Assembly (NCBI GenBank): GCA_963693305.1
Contig: OY855903.1
Location: forward strand, 49,126,150 to 49,190,149
Reading direction: 5' to 3'
Source of the DNA: Meandrina meandrites
Lineage: Eukaryota; Cnidaria; Anthozoa; Scleractinia; Meandrinidae
Length of the DNA stretch: 64,000 bases
How positions within the stretch are numbered: the stretch's first letter is position 1; every line of letters begins with the position of its first letter. The notes beneath the pieces are model-generated. The model was given only the letters and a program-made list of their open reading frames with translations, made no database searches and was not told the origin of the DNA. Position numbers and translations under genes: made by a program. Of this stretch, positions 15,583-28,370 are shown piece after piece.

Positions 15583-15637
15583 TGTATACTAATAGAATTA
15601 TTATAATCTTAAGGCGGCAATTCTCTAATTAAAAAAC

Positions 15638-15674
15638 TTTTATACTGCACGGTGTCAATTCTCTAATTGCTTGT
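15638..15674 (-). promoter_or_regulatory. Accessory-gene upstream element, copy 3
   Basis: 37 bases identical to 15018-15054, with the TATAAA box at the gene-proximal end. A partial copy (CAATTCTCTAATT) follows at 15618-15630. Confidence 0.7.
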
Positions 15675-15720
15675 CCCCGCCTCGGGTTTTCACTCCCTTT
15701 TGCTCCCTTCCATTTCCCCA

Positions 15721-15925
15721 AGTAGTATAGTCGGAGTCAATCAAATACTACTTTGGTAAACCTAAATTTTTAAGCTCTTTACGGGACTATAGTCAGGGAT
15801 TAAAGCCGAACCTTGCGAGCTATGTGAACATGGTTTGGCTTTGGTCCCTGACTACTAGTCTCGTGAAGAGCTTAAAAATTTAGGTGCACCCAAAGTGGTA
15901 TTTGATTGACTCCGACTATACTACT
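15721..15925. repeat. 205-bp fold-back palindrome at the right limit of the viral element
   Basis: Two arms of about 90 bases, the outermost 28 identical (beginning AGTAGTATAGTCGGAGTCAA), pair around a loop of roughly 20 bases. It could be a fold-back MITE or the hairpin-containing end of the Polinton-like element, whose last gene lies about 140 bases to the left. Confidence 0.8.
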
Positions 15926-15944
15926 ACAAGAATAGTAGAGTAAA

Positions 15945-16097
15945 AACACGTTCCAAGTTCCATATTCCACTGAATATTTAATTGCGCGTCATAACATATT
16001 CGTTTCCCAATAATGCCATGTGCAGTAATTACAAGAAAAGACGAGGAAAGCACGCTCCAAGTTCCATGTTCCACTGAATATTTAACTGCACGTCGTC
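15945..16097 (+). repeat. Pair of roughly 45-base direct repeats
   Basis: The segment around CCAAGTTCCATATTCCACTG recurs about 97 bases later (CCAAGTTCCATGTTCCACTG) with similar flanks. No function seen. Confidence 0.7.
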
Positions 16098-17029
16098 TTT
16101 GCGACAATTTTCGTTTTCACAGGAATAACGGGAGGAGTTATTTAAGGCTCTTGAAAAGTAATAATCGAGTTCACTGGTTACTTGTCTATGACTTCGATCA
16201 CACTAAAAATATTAAAGTTAGAACTTAACTGCAATTAAAGTCACTAAAAGAGCGGCAGTTAAGATCCATATTTTGTTCGTAGTCTATTTGCCGTGCAATA
16301 CATTATTTAACGTTACCTTCAACTTAAGTAATGCTTCTTTACCGAGAATTTCAGCGAAAATTCAGCTTCTAGTCATCATTTGCTTAGAATTACCACGTCC
16401 ATGTGTCGACAATCATATAGCAAGTGCCCTCCTTTAATCGAAGGCCTCTTTCGGCCGTCCTTTGTTATGGTTTCCGTAACGCTAAACGTTTTCGTCTTTG
16501 CATTCGTGGACGTTTCTTACTTGCATCTCAAACTATACTGTCATTAATTTTGCCGTTATGATTGGCATATAGTATTTATTGGTTTATTGTGTCAACGGCT
16601 GAACTTGGTAGGAATGAATTATTATTCTACCGTTTACTCATGAAACCAACAGTCTGCCTTTCCCAAGGGTACAAAAACTAATATTTGTGATGCCTTCAGA
16701 TCATGGAATAGTTTATTCACAGAAGATGACAGTTGCCCCACTCTAATGGGACAACTGTCGGTTTGTAGAGTGATATGTCCATCGCGACCGAGACCAGCTT
16801 CTTCAGTAGAGTCTTTTTGTGCGGGTTTTTCAAATAATGGACACAAGTGTATCGTCAAGAGAGGAAGATTAATGTTTCTACATTTTGAGTCCCATATATT
16901 ATAGGAAAGAAAGTGTAGAAAAAATATGCAATAAAAAATCTCGTTCCATATCATATCCAATCGCTTATTTTATTTTCTATTAAAATGCTCGATTTCAAGG
17001 GTATAGCGGGTGAGTCCACTAACCGCTTT
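16098..17029. other. Noncoding, no feature recognised
   Basis: AT-rich DNA without a convincing ORF, exon or repeat structure. Confidence 0.5.
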
Positions 17030-17285
17030 TAGCTAAATTATTCAGAAATCCATCCCATTAACTCAATTATCCATCGTGGTATGTCATATAAAAGGGTTTC
17101 CTTTGCGGTTTTATCATCATACCAGCTTTATTTTTTGGTCAGATATGTACAAACAGAACTAGACATAACCAGATTAAAATTGTGAAAACATTTTTCGAGT
17201 TTACATTGATTCTATCGATTCTTTTCATCTTTTTAGTAATATCTCTATTTTCACGGTCGATCGGCTGAAACCGTTAGCAGCTCTT
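17030..17285 (+). repeat. Dispersed repeat, inverted copy at 40847-41047
   Basis: Shared phrases include TTATTTTTTGGTCAGATATG and the segment ending GGTCGATCGGCTGAAACC, found reverse-complemented at 40.85-41.05 kb. An old interspersed repeat. Confidence 0.6.
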
Positions 17286-17481
17286 GAAAAATCCTTTAGA
17301 AAACCTACTGCTGATTTGCTCGTTTGCACAGTGTACGTTGAAGAACTGCTGAGGCACTACACATATCATAGCACACAAAATCTTCATCATTTGTCTGGGA
17401 TTTTCTTACAGGCAATAGCTGGTCGTCGTAAGCATTGATAGTTTTTACGTCATCATGTTGCCGCACTCTGTTCTCAAGAAA

Positions 17482-17789
17482 CACAGCATGAAAACATAAC
17501 TTTACTGTGGTGTAAAGCTGAAGTAAAGCTGGCGTAAATTTGGAATTTAATCAGCTTTTCGCTAACTTTACATTTTTAAAGCTGACCTTTATGCCAGCTT
17601 TACACTCAAGTGTAAAGGCATGTAAAGAAACACCTTTACATCAACTTTAAATCACCTTTACACACGGTAGCGTAAAGGTCGGTTTAAGCACCTTTAACAA
17701 CATTTAAATCTGGTGTAAAGTTGGTTATCCAACTTTACACCAGATTTAACCAACTTTAATTTCACGTAAATCCCAATTTTCATGCTGTG
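17482..17789. mobile_element. 308-bp MITE with CACAGCATGAAAA ends
   Basis: 13-base perfect terminal inverted repeats (CACAGCATGAAAA and TTTTCATGCTGTG). The inside is built from many short GTAAAG/CTTTAC motifs, including a palindrome around GTTGGTTATCCAAC. AAA flanks both ends and could be a short target duplication. Confidence 0.75.
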
Positions 17790-19188
17790 AAACGTTTAAT
17801 TGTTGGTAGCGTAGATAATCCCCATCATTGTATCAGTTTTAAGTTCTTCCTTTAATTTTGGACTTAAACATAACATTCAGTTTAAGTTTGCACCACATAA
17901 AGTCCGATAGATTTTTTTTTGGTTCGGAACACAAAGTGCAGTGTCACTTTTGTTTTAACTCATATGATTATCTCTAACAGGTTTTGATTCCCCAAGTTGC
18001 AGATCACACTTTTCTTGCCTAACTTAACCAAGCCTATTATATCATTTCATGCGAGTGGTTACTGATAACTGCGATCATCAACTGTTTATATTCAAGAGAA
18101 GGAGTTTAAATCCCGAGTTCCAATCCTCGGTCACGCTTTGTATATAGCCAGCTGGTCTGCCTCCTGCCAGTTGGGATGTTTAACCATGTTGTGTTTCTAA
18201 GCTGTGAATATGGCATTCCAAGGCTTGGTTACTAAGCCACGCGACCATTGTCATCCAGGCAAGTGAACATGGCGGACAATTGCTGAATGAAATTTTCGTT
18301 CACAGCGGCCGTTTTACTCAGTTAAAATATTCTTTTCCTGTCACTTCATAAAGGAAAAAAAAAATGCAAGAAACCAAGAAATTAAGAAATGAATGTTTTT
18401 CTTCTCTCTACATATAAATTGACTAACGTCTAATCTGTTCCGTTTTTGTTCGACTTCCGGTGATTTTTCTATCTGTTTTTGATTCCACAAGTTGCAGGTC
18501 AGAGGCTTCCTTTGTATAATGGACTTAGCTATCCCATGTCCTGCCGAGGCAAAAACTCATTTATGAGTGAGATCAGCACCTGTTTCAAATAGTCGTTTAC
18601 ACTGATACATAATAAATACTGAAATATCGATCCAGGTACATAATATTACACACAAGGAAAACAGATCTGTTTTCTAGTCACAAACATAAAGAAATAAAAA
18701 GAAATGTTTTTCTCTCGGTGACCTTTGACCCAATCAAATTTCATGGTCTCCTGTAAAGGGAAACTTTTGCTTAAAAAAATTAAAGAGCATTACTTTTTTT
18801 GTTACCCTTTTATGGTAATCAAGACAATGCCATAAAAAAGTAACTATATATAGATCGCATAGCATAAAACAGGATAATTTTTTTATCAGTCATCTCACAT
18901 GTTCCTCAAAGGCCAAACCTGAAAGTCGTAAATATTAATTGCTCAAGAACATTTTCATTTTGGTAACTTTTTATACAAATAGATAACATATAAAAGGACA
19001 TTTTCTCGATTTATTATAGTATATAGTGGAAAATAAACTTGACATTGTAAAGCAATACAATTCAGATACCTAATATTGAATCAGAGCAAAAATGTTAATA
19101 GACTGTACTGTCTTAAGAACTATTACGTGATTTGCCACTCTGTCTAAGAATATTTAATGAGTAGATTTTGCGTGTAAGAAATTCCTCA
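17790..19188. other. Noncoding with old repeat fragments
   Basis: No gene. About 18105-18200 resembles a SINE/LINE tail fragment (AGCTGGTCTGCCTCC). About 18718-18830 recurs inverted at 39238-39345. Phrases around 17980 and 18475 (GATTCC-C-AAGTTGCAG) repeat each other. Confidence 0.5.
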
Positions 19189-20099
19189 GAGTCGGCCAGG
19201 GTTTTTGGGTATACAGTATACAGGCACTATTTAAATCGGGTATACGGTATAATTCAGCTGAAATTTGGGTATTCGGTATATCACATTTTTTTTTTTTAAA
19301 TTTCAGGTATACAGTATATTGCATTTCCTGAGCTTTTAATTACAGATCCCAAAAGGCATGAAATTAGACCGGTTCATGCAATTTAAAAATACAGTTCAGT
19401 TGAAGAGTTCAGTCCGAGTCGAAAGATAAATGAAAGGAGACAATGGTGACGTGTACATGGCATTGTTGATCTTGTGGCTATGATGACCGCTGAACTTATG
19501 GTTCGTGTGACCTTGTATAGTAATTTTGCACAGGGCGTGACATCATAGCCGGCAAAAGCACATGGCATGCAGACAGATCGAAACCTTTAAACTCGGCATG
19601 CCCACGACCCGGCCATTATCCGCTTTTGGAGAAGCTAAAGATTATTGATCGAAACTTTTACTGTGAACAACAACAAAAACCTCTTTCTTGACATTTTCCA
19701 GCCGTTCAATGTTCTTCTCTAAAGATACCAGTGAATCCCACTATGAGGATTAAAACTCATGAACCATGTCTTTCTTTTCTATCTGAAATCTGACCATTCC
19801 TTGTGACCCGTGTGATATTTTATCATGATCATGAGAAAGTAATGACCAGATGACGATCCGGCCCTACTACTGATTGCGAGCTTTGAATAAAATGGATAAA
19901 AAATGATGCATGGCTGTTCCTTAACAAACAAGTGCTTGCTTTGGTACTACTGATTTTGGGTATACAGTATACAATGTGTTGATCAATTTTGGGTATACTG
20001 GGAGATATTTTGGGTATTTTGGGGTATTTTGAGTAACTTTTTTCGGGTATATTGGTATACCACTACCCCCCCCCCCCCCCCCCCCCCCGGCCGACCCTG
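19189..20099. mobile_element. 911-bp non-autonomous DNA transposon, 6-bp target duplication
   Basis: Ends CAGAGTCGGCCAGGG and (inverted) CAGGGTCGGCCGGGG, flanked by ATTCCT on both sides (19183-19188 and 20100-20105). Near both ends are repeats of GGGTATACAGTATA type, and a poly-C run precedes the right end. No transposase ORF. Confidence 0.85.
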
Positions 20100-20105
20100 A
20101 TTCCT

Positions 20106-20582
20106 ATACATCTTGCAAACAAGAACCTTTTTTCACAACAAGGAATAATTGTGGAAAGTACTGTACATGAACAAAACGGGTTTTAGAACTACTGTCAATG
20201 AAATGGATACACATGTTAGCGCTTTCTCATTGCCCAATACTTGCTGAGTGGAGAAGATCCTTCCAAAATTTCCTTTCGCGTTATTGCGTTTTATCAGAGC
20301 AATCATCTTTCACTTATTTTTACTTTGTTTTGCTTGAAAATATATATTTTAGACTTTGTTTTTTAATTCAAACGGAGCGAGTGAGGCATCGACTAGGTCA
20401 GCTCCTGTCTTTGACATGTGAGATGTGCTAAACCGAGACATGTTTTATAGCGCAGAAATTATCCGTTGAAATTGGAAGAATCTTTGTTATAAGAAAGCGA
20501 TTTCATCGAAAATAATACTCCAAAATTTAATTTGTACAGTACATAGTGTATTGCACTGATTGTAAATGTTTTTCTTTTTTAG
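20106..20582. other. Noncoding or intronic
   Basis: A 77-codon frame at 20198-20431 lacks supporting splice or family evidence. The region is probably an intron of the gene with exons at 20583 and 21016. Confidence 0.4.
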
Positions 20583-20635
20583 TTGCAGTAAATTCACTGG
20601 ATAAGAGTGCCAACTGCCATAAAATGGCTCTTGAG
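20583..20635 (+). CDS. Internal exon of an unidentified host gene
   Basis: Strong acceptor (TTTTTCTTTTTTAG) and perfect donor (GAG then GTGAGA) bracket 53 bases that encode AVNSLDKSANCHKMALE in one open frame. The last codon is complete, matching the phase of the exon at 21016. I do not recognise the protein. The exon is too short for database-free assignment. Confidence 0.55.
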
Positions 20636-21015
20636 GTGAGATTTCTTTTTACACCACAATTGTGTTTTTTGTTACAATTAAATAAAAATTTGTTTGACAA
20701 AAATTTCCCTATGTATCAATTTATTTAAATCATCGTAAAGCACTCTACAAGAACACAACTCTCCCTTCTTCGCCATTTTAATTTTTTGGGGTATCGATTC
20801 TTGAAAATATGCCGCGCAAACCGCGTAATTTGCTCTTTTCGTTTTTCGATCAAACAATCTATTCAGAAAAAAAAAAAGAACAAGTAAAAACATACATTTC
20901 TTTAGGCTAACAAAGCAGCAATGTTTAAAATACTGTCTTCAAAATTAAGACAAGTATTCTTCTGTTCACGTGGGAATGAAAACTGCCATTTTATAAACCA
21001 TGTGTTGTTTTGTAG

Positions 21016-21054
21016 GTGTCAATGAAAACACTGCTTGCCTCGAAAAAGGAATAA
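21016..21054 (+). CDS. Terminal exon of the same unidentified host gene
   Basis: Acceptor TTGTTTTGTAG followed by 12 codons (VSMKTLLASKKE) and TAA, in phase with the previous exon. It forms a plausible C-terminus. The 3' untranslated region would follow. Confidence 0.5.
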   Translation: MSMKTLLASKKE

Positions 21055-24000
21055 AGTGCAACGGTCAGGAAAAGCCGAGCAAAATCATGATGTCTTGGCG
21101 GAAGCTGACAAATTAATCACTTTTATTTTCCATATCCTCACGTAGTTTTTTTTTTTTTTCGCCGGAAGCCCTTTTATTTTGAAAAAAATACGAAATCGGT
21201 TCGCTTTGTCGGAATCACAAATTTACCAAATCTCAAACCCGAAATTAACTACTCAGTACTAAACACTCCTCACATTCGCTAACAAAATCCCACAGAGAAG
21301 TTTCGAAAATTGCTGTTAACAGAAAAACTCTTTTTTTTGTCATTGGCGAAACTGATATTGAAATAATTCAAAACTGAGGAACAGGTTTTCCGGATAACAA
21401 AAACGTGTATCTAATAGTCATCTTCAAAGGCATTATTCCACATGTGGGATAACTACAACTTTTCTCTATCTTCGTTTAAACACACAGTTATTAAACACAC
21501 ATGAGAACTGGGTTAAGCTATTGAAGGCAGCCTCTTTACGAATGCATCGTAGCCCGGCAAATTCGAAGAAACGGCACTTAAAAGGAAGTGTCTAACGGTT
21601 AAACATTTCATAGTTCCGAAATGCAACAAAACAGTTCTTAACCGAAATATCCCCTTGTTTCTTCATCCTTGGCGATTTGCTTGTATCATAGTCCCTTTCC
21701 TTTAAAATAGTGAGTTCCAGAACTCCAGCAAGGTGTATTGTTTCCATAAATTGATGGAAATTACTTTGTCAATAATTGCATTGCGATACTACTGACTCTG
21801 TGAAAAGCATCTCCACTGCGCAGACTTTGTTTACGTCGCTATATGTCACGTTCAATCAAGAAACAGATGACAGGGGGCCCTCGCATCAATTTGGAGGACG
21901 AAGAAAAAAATCTTACCTGCTATTAAACGCGCCTTTTGTTTTGAAGCTGCAACTTTTAATGTTAAATATGCGGTCTGCTAGTGAGAGGTCTGGAGTGGAA
22001 TAAATTATACGCGCTCAGGTTGGTCCCTCGTAAAACATTAGGTCACCATTCTATTAGAAAGTAAAAAAAAAAAAAAATTAAATAACGGCAATTGATACAA
22101 AATCAAGTCAAAATGCTAATGGAATGAAAAATATACGAATCATACAATTTTGTTGAAAAAAAAAAATGGAAAAAGTCAGAAGTCCATAACTAGAGGTCTA
22201 CATCCCTGGTAAAAGGCCTTGAGATATGTCTTTTGCGAGTAGGCTATTTTTATAACAGCTTTAACCGCGAACAAGTAGCACATCACATTGAAGTATTTTT
22301 CAATTCGCGCCTTTGATTGGTTGAACAAATTGTTTGAAGAAAAGCAGAACTGCAGAGGACGAGCGAACGGCACTACGAAATTATTGTTTGTTGGTCATCA
22401 TCGGTCATCATAATTTCCGATTTGTGAGGATTAAATCGTCTGGACAAGAATCATCAGGCCCTCTCTCATCCATGATGATAGCATCGAAGTTGCTAAAAAT
22501 TCGGAGCATCTAAATAAGCGAGAGGACCTCAGTGTTCTGGAGTAAAAATATCAAATGGAAGCGAGCAAAAGAGAAACCAATTCCGAGTCAAATTCAAAAT
22601 GCAACGACACTGAAGATTAATGGTACTCTCAAGATGAAGACAGACATTTAGAGAGTAAATACATTTTGGCACAGGTTCGTTGCTATTTTGAAAAACAAAA
22701 CCGTCGTCTCTGAAGCGCGAAAGAAGTTTGATTCATTCTTCAGGTGAGAAAACGACAAATTTGGCATGTTTTTGGAATTTTAAGATGACAACAAAAGACT
22801 GACTAAGGTAATGCACTTGTTTTAATATGAATAGAAATACGAGTTGAATTCATCGAACGATGATGATTTCATTCACAGCCGTCAATAGTACGCTTTGGTT
22901 ACCTGTGATTTAAGTTGTGCTTCTCGAGCAGTTCGCAATGTGCAGTTAATTATCGTGTTGTGCGCGTTGTTCAGTATTTTAGCACGAGGATATGCTTTAC
23001 AAAATAAAGGCACAGTTTCCTATTAAAAGCTTGGGGTACTTCTGTTAATAATTCTCCCGTAAATTATAAAAGGTCGACCTGTTTGCTTTGTGCGTTTGTC
23101 TGTGGAAACCCGGCAACGGGTTGCTTATTCACTGGTCTTCACTCGCGGATCGCCTTCAGATCGCCTTCAGATGTCACTGAACACACGTTTGAAATCATTA
23201 TTTACGATACTACTCCTGTCGAAATGTGAGAATTAAAGAGAACGGCCTATCGAGTGTTTTGTTTTGATGTGATTTGATTTATTTCATCGGCCACTTTCCA
23301 AAATATTCGCAAACAATCTCACGCCGCAACTTAGAACTCCAATGGTGTCGAAATAGTGGGTCACGTCATTTTCTCGCGAGCACATCAGTGAGCGGTACTG
23401 CACCGATCCAAAGCGGCTCTGTGATTGGCCATCTCGCGAAAACAATGGAAGATTTTTTTTAAATAAGAATTGCCTTCCTATTTGTCGCTAGTAAAACCTC
23501 TCCTGCTGTCGTCATGCTCATTTCTGTGGTACGAATACTAGCTGGTTTTTCCTACTCTGTTAGTGATAGTGAATGTATTGTTGTTACCGAGCGTACCGAG
23601 CGTACCGACTGTAACTAAGTCAAGGAGTAAAGAAACTAACTCGATCGTCAGATGTAACAAGCAAACGCTCCAACCTTTGAAGATCTATAATTTGAAAACG
23701 ATTCAAGCTATAATAGGTTAATTATTGACACCGCCCGAGCTCACTTGAGTAACTTATCGGATTATGGTCGCGTCCGCGTGCTCGCTATAGCATTCGCCCT
23801 GTTCGCTTTTGCTGTAAGTTTCGTTCTCCATTCCCTCCACTCCCAGGGGTGTAATAATCTGACTGTAATTATTAACTTCTTACTAACTGACCGCGATTGC
23901 CGTACTGGGGAATATTGGCCCGAGGTCGTGGCAGTACGGACTGAGCACGGCGAGGTCCGTTCGTAAGTAAGTAGTTTTTTTTTATATCGCACTAGTTTCT

Positions 24001-24360
24001 TGCCGGCTTTCGAAAACCAAAAATTTCTACGGAAACGGTCCGTATGGCAAAATTCCGACCAAGTAACAACCAATCACAACGCTCGGATTTACCTCAAGAC
24101 TGCCTTGCAATATAATAATTAAGTTTATTTTAGCCCAGGCGTGTCCCTTTTTTGTGTCCCTGTTATTTGTGATATCGGTTTTGGTGAATAATTCAGAGTT
24201 TTGATCAAAGGTCAAACCACTTAATTTGGTAATTTTCCAAAAACCTAGCTGAAAAAATAATATTGGTGCTAGTGCCACGCGTCTATGAGCTTTGATGTTT
24301 CCACGGTAATCGGTTGCTGACGGCTATGCTTTACACAATTGTTGATATGCTTAGTTTCGA
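21055..24360. other. Noncoding host DNA
   Basis: No convincing exon or element with readable ends. Short frames at 21776, 22176, 23274 and 23745-24278 look like chance. GC-richer patches near 23750-23960 could be old repeat remnants. Confidence 0.5.
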
Positions 24361-24480
24361 ATTACGCTCCACTGATCCCAAGAAAAAGGAGTGAAGTCGA
24401 GGTTGAGGGGAATAAAACAAAAATAAAATTTCCCTGACCCTCGATTTAATGATATTCGTTGTGATTAGTGGAGTGTAATA
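24361..24480. repeat. 120-bp imperfect fold-back
   Basis: ATTACGCTCCACTGATC pairs with GATTAGTGGAGTGTAAT, and an inner GAGGTTGAGGG pairs with CCCTGACCCTC. Confidence 0.65.
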
Positions 24481-24772
24481 TACTTTTTCTGGCCTTTCGT
24501 GTACATACAAATTGCCCTCCAAGCATCACTGCAGGTTCAAATTCTTTTTGTTCTTTGAACATGCTAACGAGGCTTGGAGGTCAATTTACATGAACACAAA
24601 ATAATAACAAACAGAATGCTAAAACTCCATTTGGACTATTGCGTTTATACAACTACTTTCGCTCAACGTTAGACAATTGTTTATTATTAAGGTTATTTAA
24701 CCTTAAAATGTCATCATTTTGTAATCCCAACGTATATTTCTTTGGAAAAATAATCTTCCGTAAGGAGCTTAA

Positions 24773-25118
24773 AGTGCGGACACTCGAACCATGAACGCTA
24801 TTTGCTTTTTTTTCACTTTATTTGTACTTTTTTCACTTTCTTTGTACTTATTTTTTACATTTTCCCAGAACTAACCAATCACTTCCGTGAACCAAAGCAA
24901 TCGCACAAACATTTTTTCTCCTGTTTTCTGTGTTTTTATTGTCCCACGCAACGTTTGCCACGCTTTTCGGAGGAAAAAAGGCGGAAAAATGTCTCGGCCG
25001 TTGCATTGCCTCGCGGCTGTGATTGGCTAGTTCTAAAAAAAGTAATAAAATAAGTGATAAAAATGTACAAATAAAGTGAAAATAAAGCCTTGGCGTTCAT
25101 GGTTCGAGTGCCCGCACT
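24773..25118. mobile_element. 346-bp MITE
   Basis: Inverted ends of about 26 bases (AGTGCGGACACTCGAACCAT and its near-perfect reverse complement on the right) continue inward with CACTTTATTTGTAC on both sides. No ORF. Confidence 0.8.
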
Positions 25119-27187
25119 GTAAGTTCTAGATTCTAGTTCCTTCATTTTCAGGATATTCAATGAAAGATAAAAAATAGAGTAAATTTAAAATGGCAAATTG
25201 GCAAAACTGCTGTTATTTGAACATTGAACACCTGGATAATGTCGTCACAGTTTTCCCATGCTCTTAAAGGTTTCTGCGATAAAACCAACAAAGTATATAT
25301 ATAAAAAATAACGTCATAATGATGTCACATTGCCTTCTCAAGCGATTATATATTTTGTGTCATTAGAGGTGTGTTTTAAAACTCACAAGTCAAAAGGAAT
25401 TTGTTCAATCTTCGTCAAATTTGTAAGGAGGGTAGATTAACATGTAACCAGAAAAACTATGTCGTCGAATTCCAAAAACCAAAACAAAAAAAACACAGCT
25501 TTTGCATTGCGCTCACTCCTGTAGTATTTTGTTACCCTCAATTTACAAAATAATCCATATCTTTCTACTGAAATTGAATGTCGTTGTCTCCCAACATAAT
25601 AATTCGCACAACTAAAGACATAACCAGTCTTTTATTGTAATTCCCGCATTTAGGTTACATCTATGTGAAGTTATCAATTACTTTAAGCATTTTTCTTTCC
25701 CCGGCTGCAAGTTTGGTTTTGTCCAGAGTAGTCTGGCTGATCTCACCTGACGAAAGAAATAATCGGCAATATATATTTTATTTCTGCGTCAAACATTTTA
25801 CGGTACATAATATAACCTCAATAAAGTCAGTTTCAGACATGCCGTTTAATTATTTTTTGTTGTTTATTTCAAAGGCAAACTGAGATTGTTGCGATTTTAT
25901 GGATAACACAGAAAAACAATTAAGATGAAATAGCTATTAAATAACGAACAAACTAACAGACAACTAAAGAAGGAATCTTTCTAACTAACTGAATAGAGAA
26001 TGAAACAAACAACATCGACTGACTTAAATAACCAAGTGAATGAATAAATCAATGAGGCAATAATAATGGGTGACTATTTGACTGGGTGACTGACTGTGTG
26101 AGTGTAATATTGTATATTTTACATGTGTAGCTGCGTTTTTCAAAACGTGGGTCACATGATTAAAAAAGCTTTCTCTAAAATAGACGAAATAAAACTGTTA
26201 CGAATGCTTGTCATTGTTTTTCTTCTTCACCACTCTTTTGTTTTCCTATTTGCAACATTTTGTCTCTTGCTTTCCTTTGTTTCGTTTTATTATTTGCCAT
26301 TTTTTTCTTTTTCCCCCTTTTTTTTTTTTGCTTTGGTCTAGCGTGGTTAGCACAAGTGACCAATGAACGACGTTTATACAACATCAGCTATATAAATCGA
26401 GTCGGAGAAAATGATTGAAATGATGGAAGTCTAATTTTGACTCCAGATCGCGAGAAAGACACATTGTAACTTGATATGCGATTTTTAAGGCATTTCCAAG
26501 TCATTCAGTTTTCCTCTTTCCTTAACTCTCTTTTACCCCTCTTCGCCCTTTTCTTAATTTCTTGCATAGTTTTGGCCTCATTCTGTGGGCTTACTAGAGT
26601 CAATAACGAAAATACTTCGAGAAACAAGTAAGAAAATAAAAACAAAACTTCAAATTCATACCTATATTAATGTCTTTTAACTATTTTATTCCTCCTTTCA
26701 ACATAAGATAAGTACTTTTGTCTATGATTGTACATTTTATTATCTACCGTTACTAAGTTCCGAACTTTCCATAACAATTAAGACTCATGAATGAAAGAAA
26801 AAAGTCTGAAATGGGAAGATATAGGTCGTCTATGTGTGTGAGCGAGTTGATGAACAATAGGAATGAATTAACAACTGAATAAATTACGACTTCATATAAC
26901 CTACTGCTATGTGTCCCGTGTGAATAGTACCTCTTGCTTCAGACGCTTATCCTTTTCTGCTATTACATTGTTATTTATTTCATTTCCATTTTTAAAACTC
27001 ACCGGGCATTACTTTTGATGAGAATTTTCCATTTTGTCCAATACCTTTTTGATCTTTTTCATCTCCTTGGACAATCTCTTCTTTTCACCGATAGTAGTTT
27101 TGGTACTTCCCATGTCACTAGCTGTAAATTGCATAAGAATAAGTAAAAAAGAACTTCAAAACACTGGTATAAACTAGTCAGAGTGAA
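25119..27187. other. Noncoding AT-rich host DNA
   Basis: Long homopolymer and pyrimidine-rich stretches, no convincing gene or transposon ends. Confidence 0.5.
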
Positions 27188-27189
27188 TA

Positions 27190-27707
27190 CCGTAATGATT
27201 CAATTTAGGACCCTACTTCCAATAAGCGCCCCCTTTCGAATGTGTCTTTGTCAATTAGCGCCCCTATTCCAATAAGCGCCCCCATTCTAATAAGTGCCCC
27301 CATTCGTATAGGCGCCCCTATTCTAATAAGCGCCACTATTCTAATATTATAACAGCGCCTTCAAAATAGATATCAAACGTTGTTAATCTTCCTTTAATAG
27401 CTGACATACTTAATAATAGTGGTCGTCGTCTGAGTTTGTCAATTGTTATGTCCACGTGAGTACATAATTCCTTCAAACGAATAATCTCTTTTAATAGTAA
27501 CTGAACTTTCAATAATTTGTTACTGTGACAGTTTCTGTTATTGTTAGATATTTCAATATTTATTTATTATTTTTATTTGAACATTTGGTTGTACCCCAGA
27601 AAATTAAATAAGTGCCCTGTCTAGAATAAGCCACCCCCCCCCCCCCCCCCCCCCTTGAGGTGCCAATAGTAAATAAGCGCCCCGGGCGCTAAATCAAATC
27701 ATAACGG
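27190..27707. mobile_element. 518-bp Tc1/mariner-type MITE with internal minisatellite
   Basis: TA on both sides (27188-27189 and 27708-27709) and inverted ends beginning CCGTAATGATTCAATTTAG / CCGTTATGATTTGATTTAG. The inside carries diverged tandem copies of ATTCTAATAAGCGCCCCC and a poly-C run (about 27634-27654). Confidence 0.8.
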
Positions 27708-27993
27708 TATGTTGAAATATATAGATGCAAATGACTGGCTTGATTTTAACACTGAAACGTTATTTTCTAACTATACCAGATAGCGAACTAGAACACAAAT
27801 ACCACTATTTTAGTCTTTTGTAATCAAATATTGTTTTTTTTTTGGCCCATCGGTGTACAAAAGGGGTACTTAGGTGGGTTGGGTGGGGGGTAGCAGTCGA
27901 TTCTGACGCACCCCGTTACCTACGGGTAATCGGGTAATTTCGCCAATCACAGACTATAATTTGTGCTACCCTCTGTTTATCGTAGTTAATATA

Positions 27994-28370
27994 ATGGGTG
28001 ACAAATTACTCCTTAATTTTAGCGCGAAATTTTAGCGCTAATCTATAATTTCACACGTGAAATTACAAAATTGCCATGGCAAAGTTTCCCATGTCTCAGT
28101 GCCATCTTGGCACTGAGACATGAAACGTTATTTTCTAACTATACACTGAGGATTTCAAACGATGAATTATAGCTTAAACTTTGCATATTTTTGCTTGAAT
28201 TTCACATTGGCCAGTTTGTTTGGTCGTGGTATAAACTTTTAAAGATAACATGAATGGCATTGAGCGGATTTTTGAGCGTTTTACACGGGCATCGTTTCCA
28301 GCCGGTTCGTTCATAACAATACAATAGACAAATTATAAAACTAAGATTGTAAGCATAATTTGTCACCCAT
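27994..28370. mobile_element. 377-bp MITE with ATGGGTGACAAATTA ends
   Basis: Perfect 15-base inverted ends ATGGGTGACAAATTA and TAATTTGTCACCCAT. A strong hairpin lies inside at 28090-28122. Confidence 0.75.
28090..28122. repeat. Perfect 14-bp hairpin
   Basis: CATGTCTCAGTGCC and GGCACTGAGACATG pair exactly around a five-base loop. Confidence 0.8.

Noticed and set aside
20060..20090. Poly-C run as a sequencing error or telomere-like signal
   Set aside because: It lies just inside the right end of a transposon; similar C-runs occur in other repeats at 27.6 and 57.6 kb.
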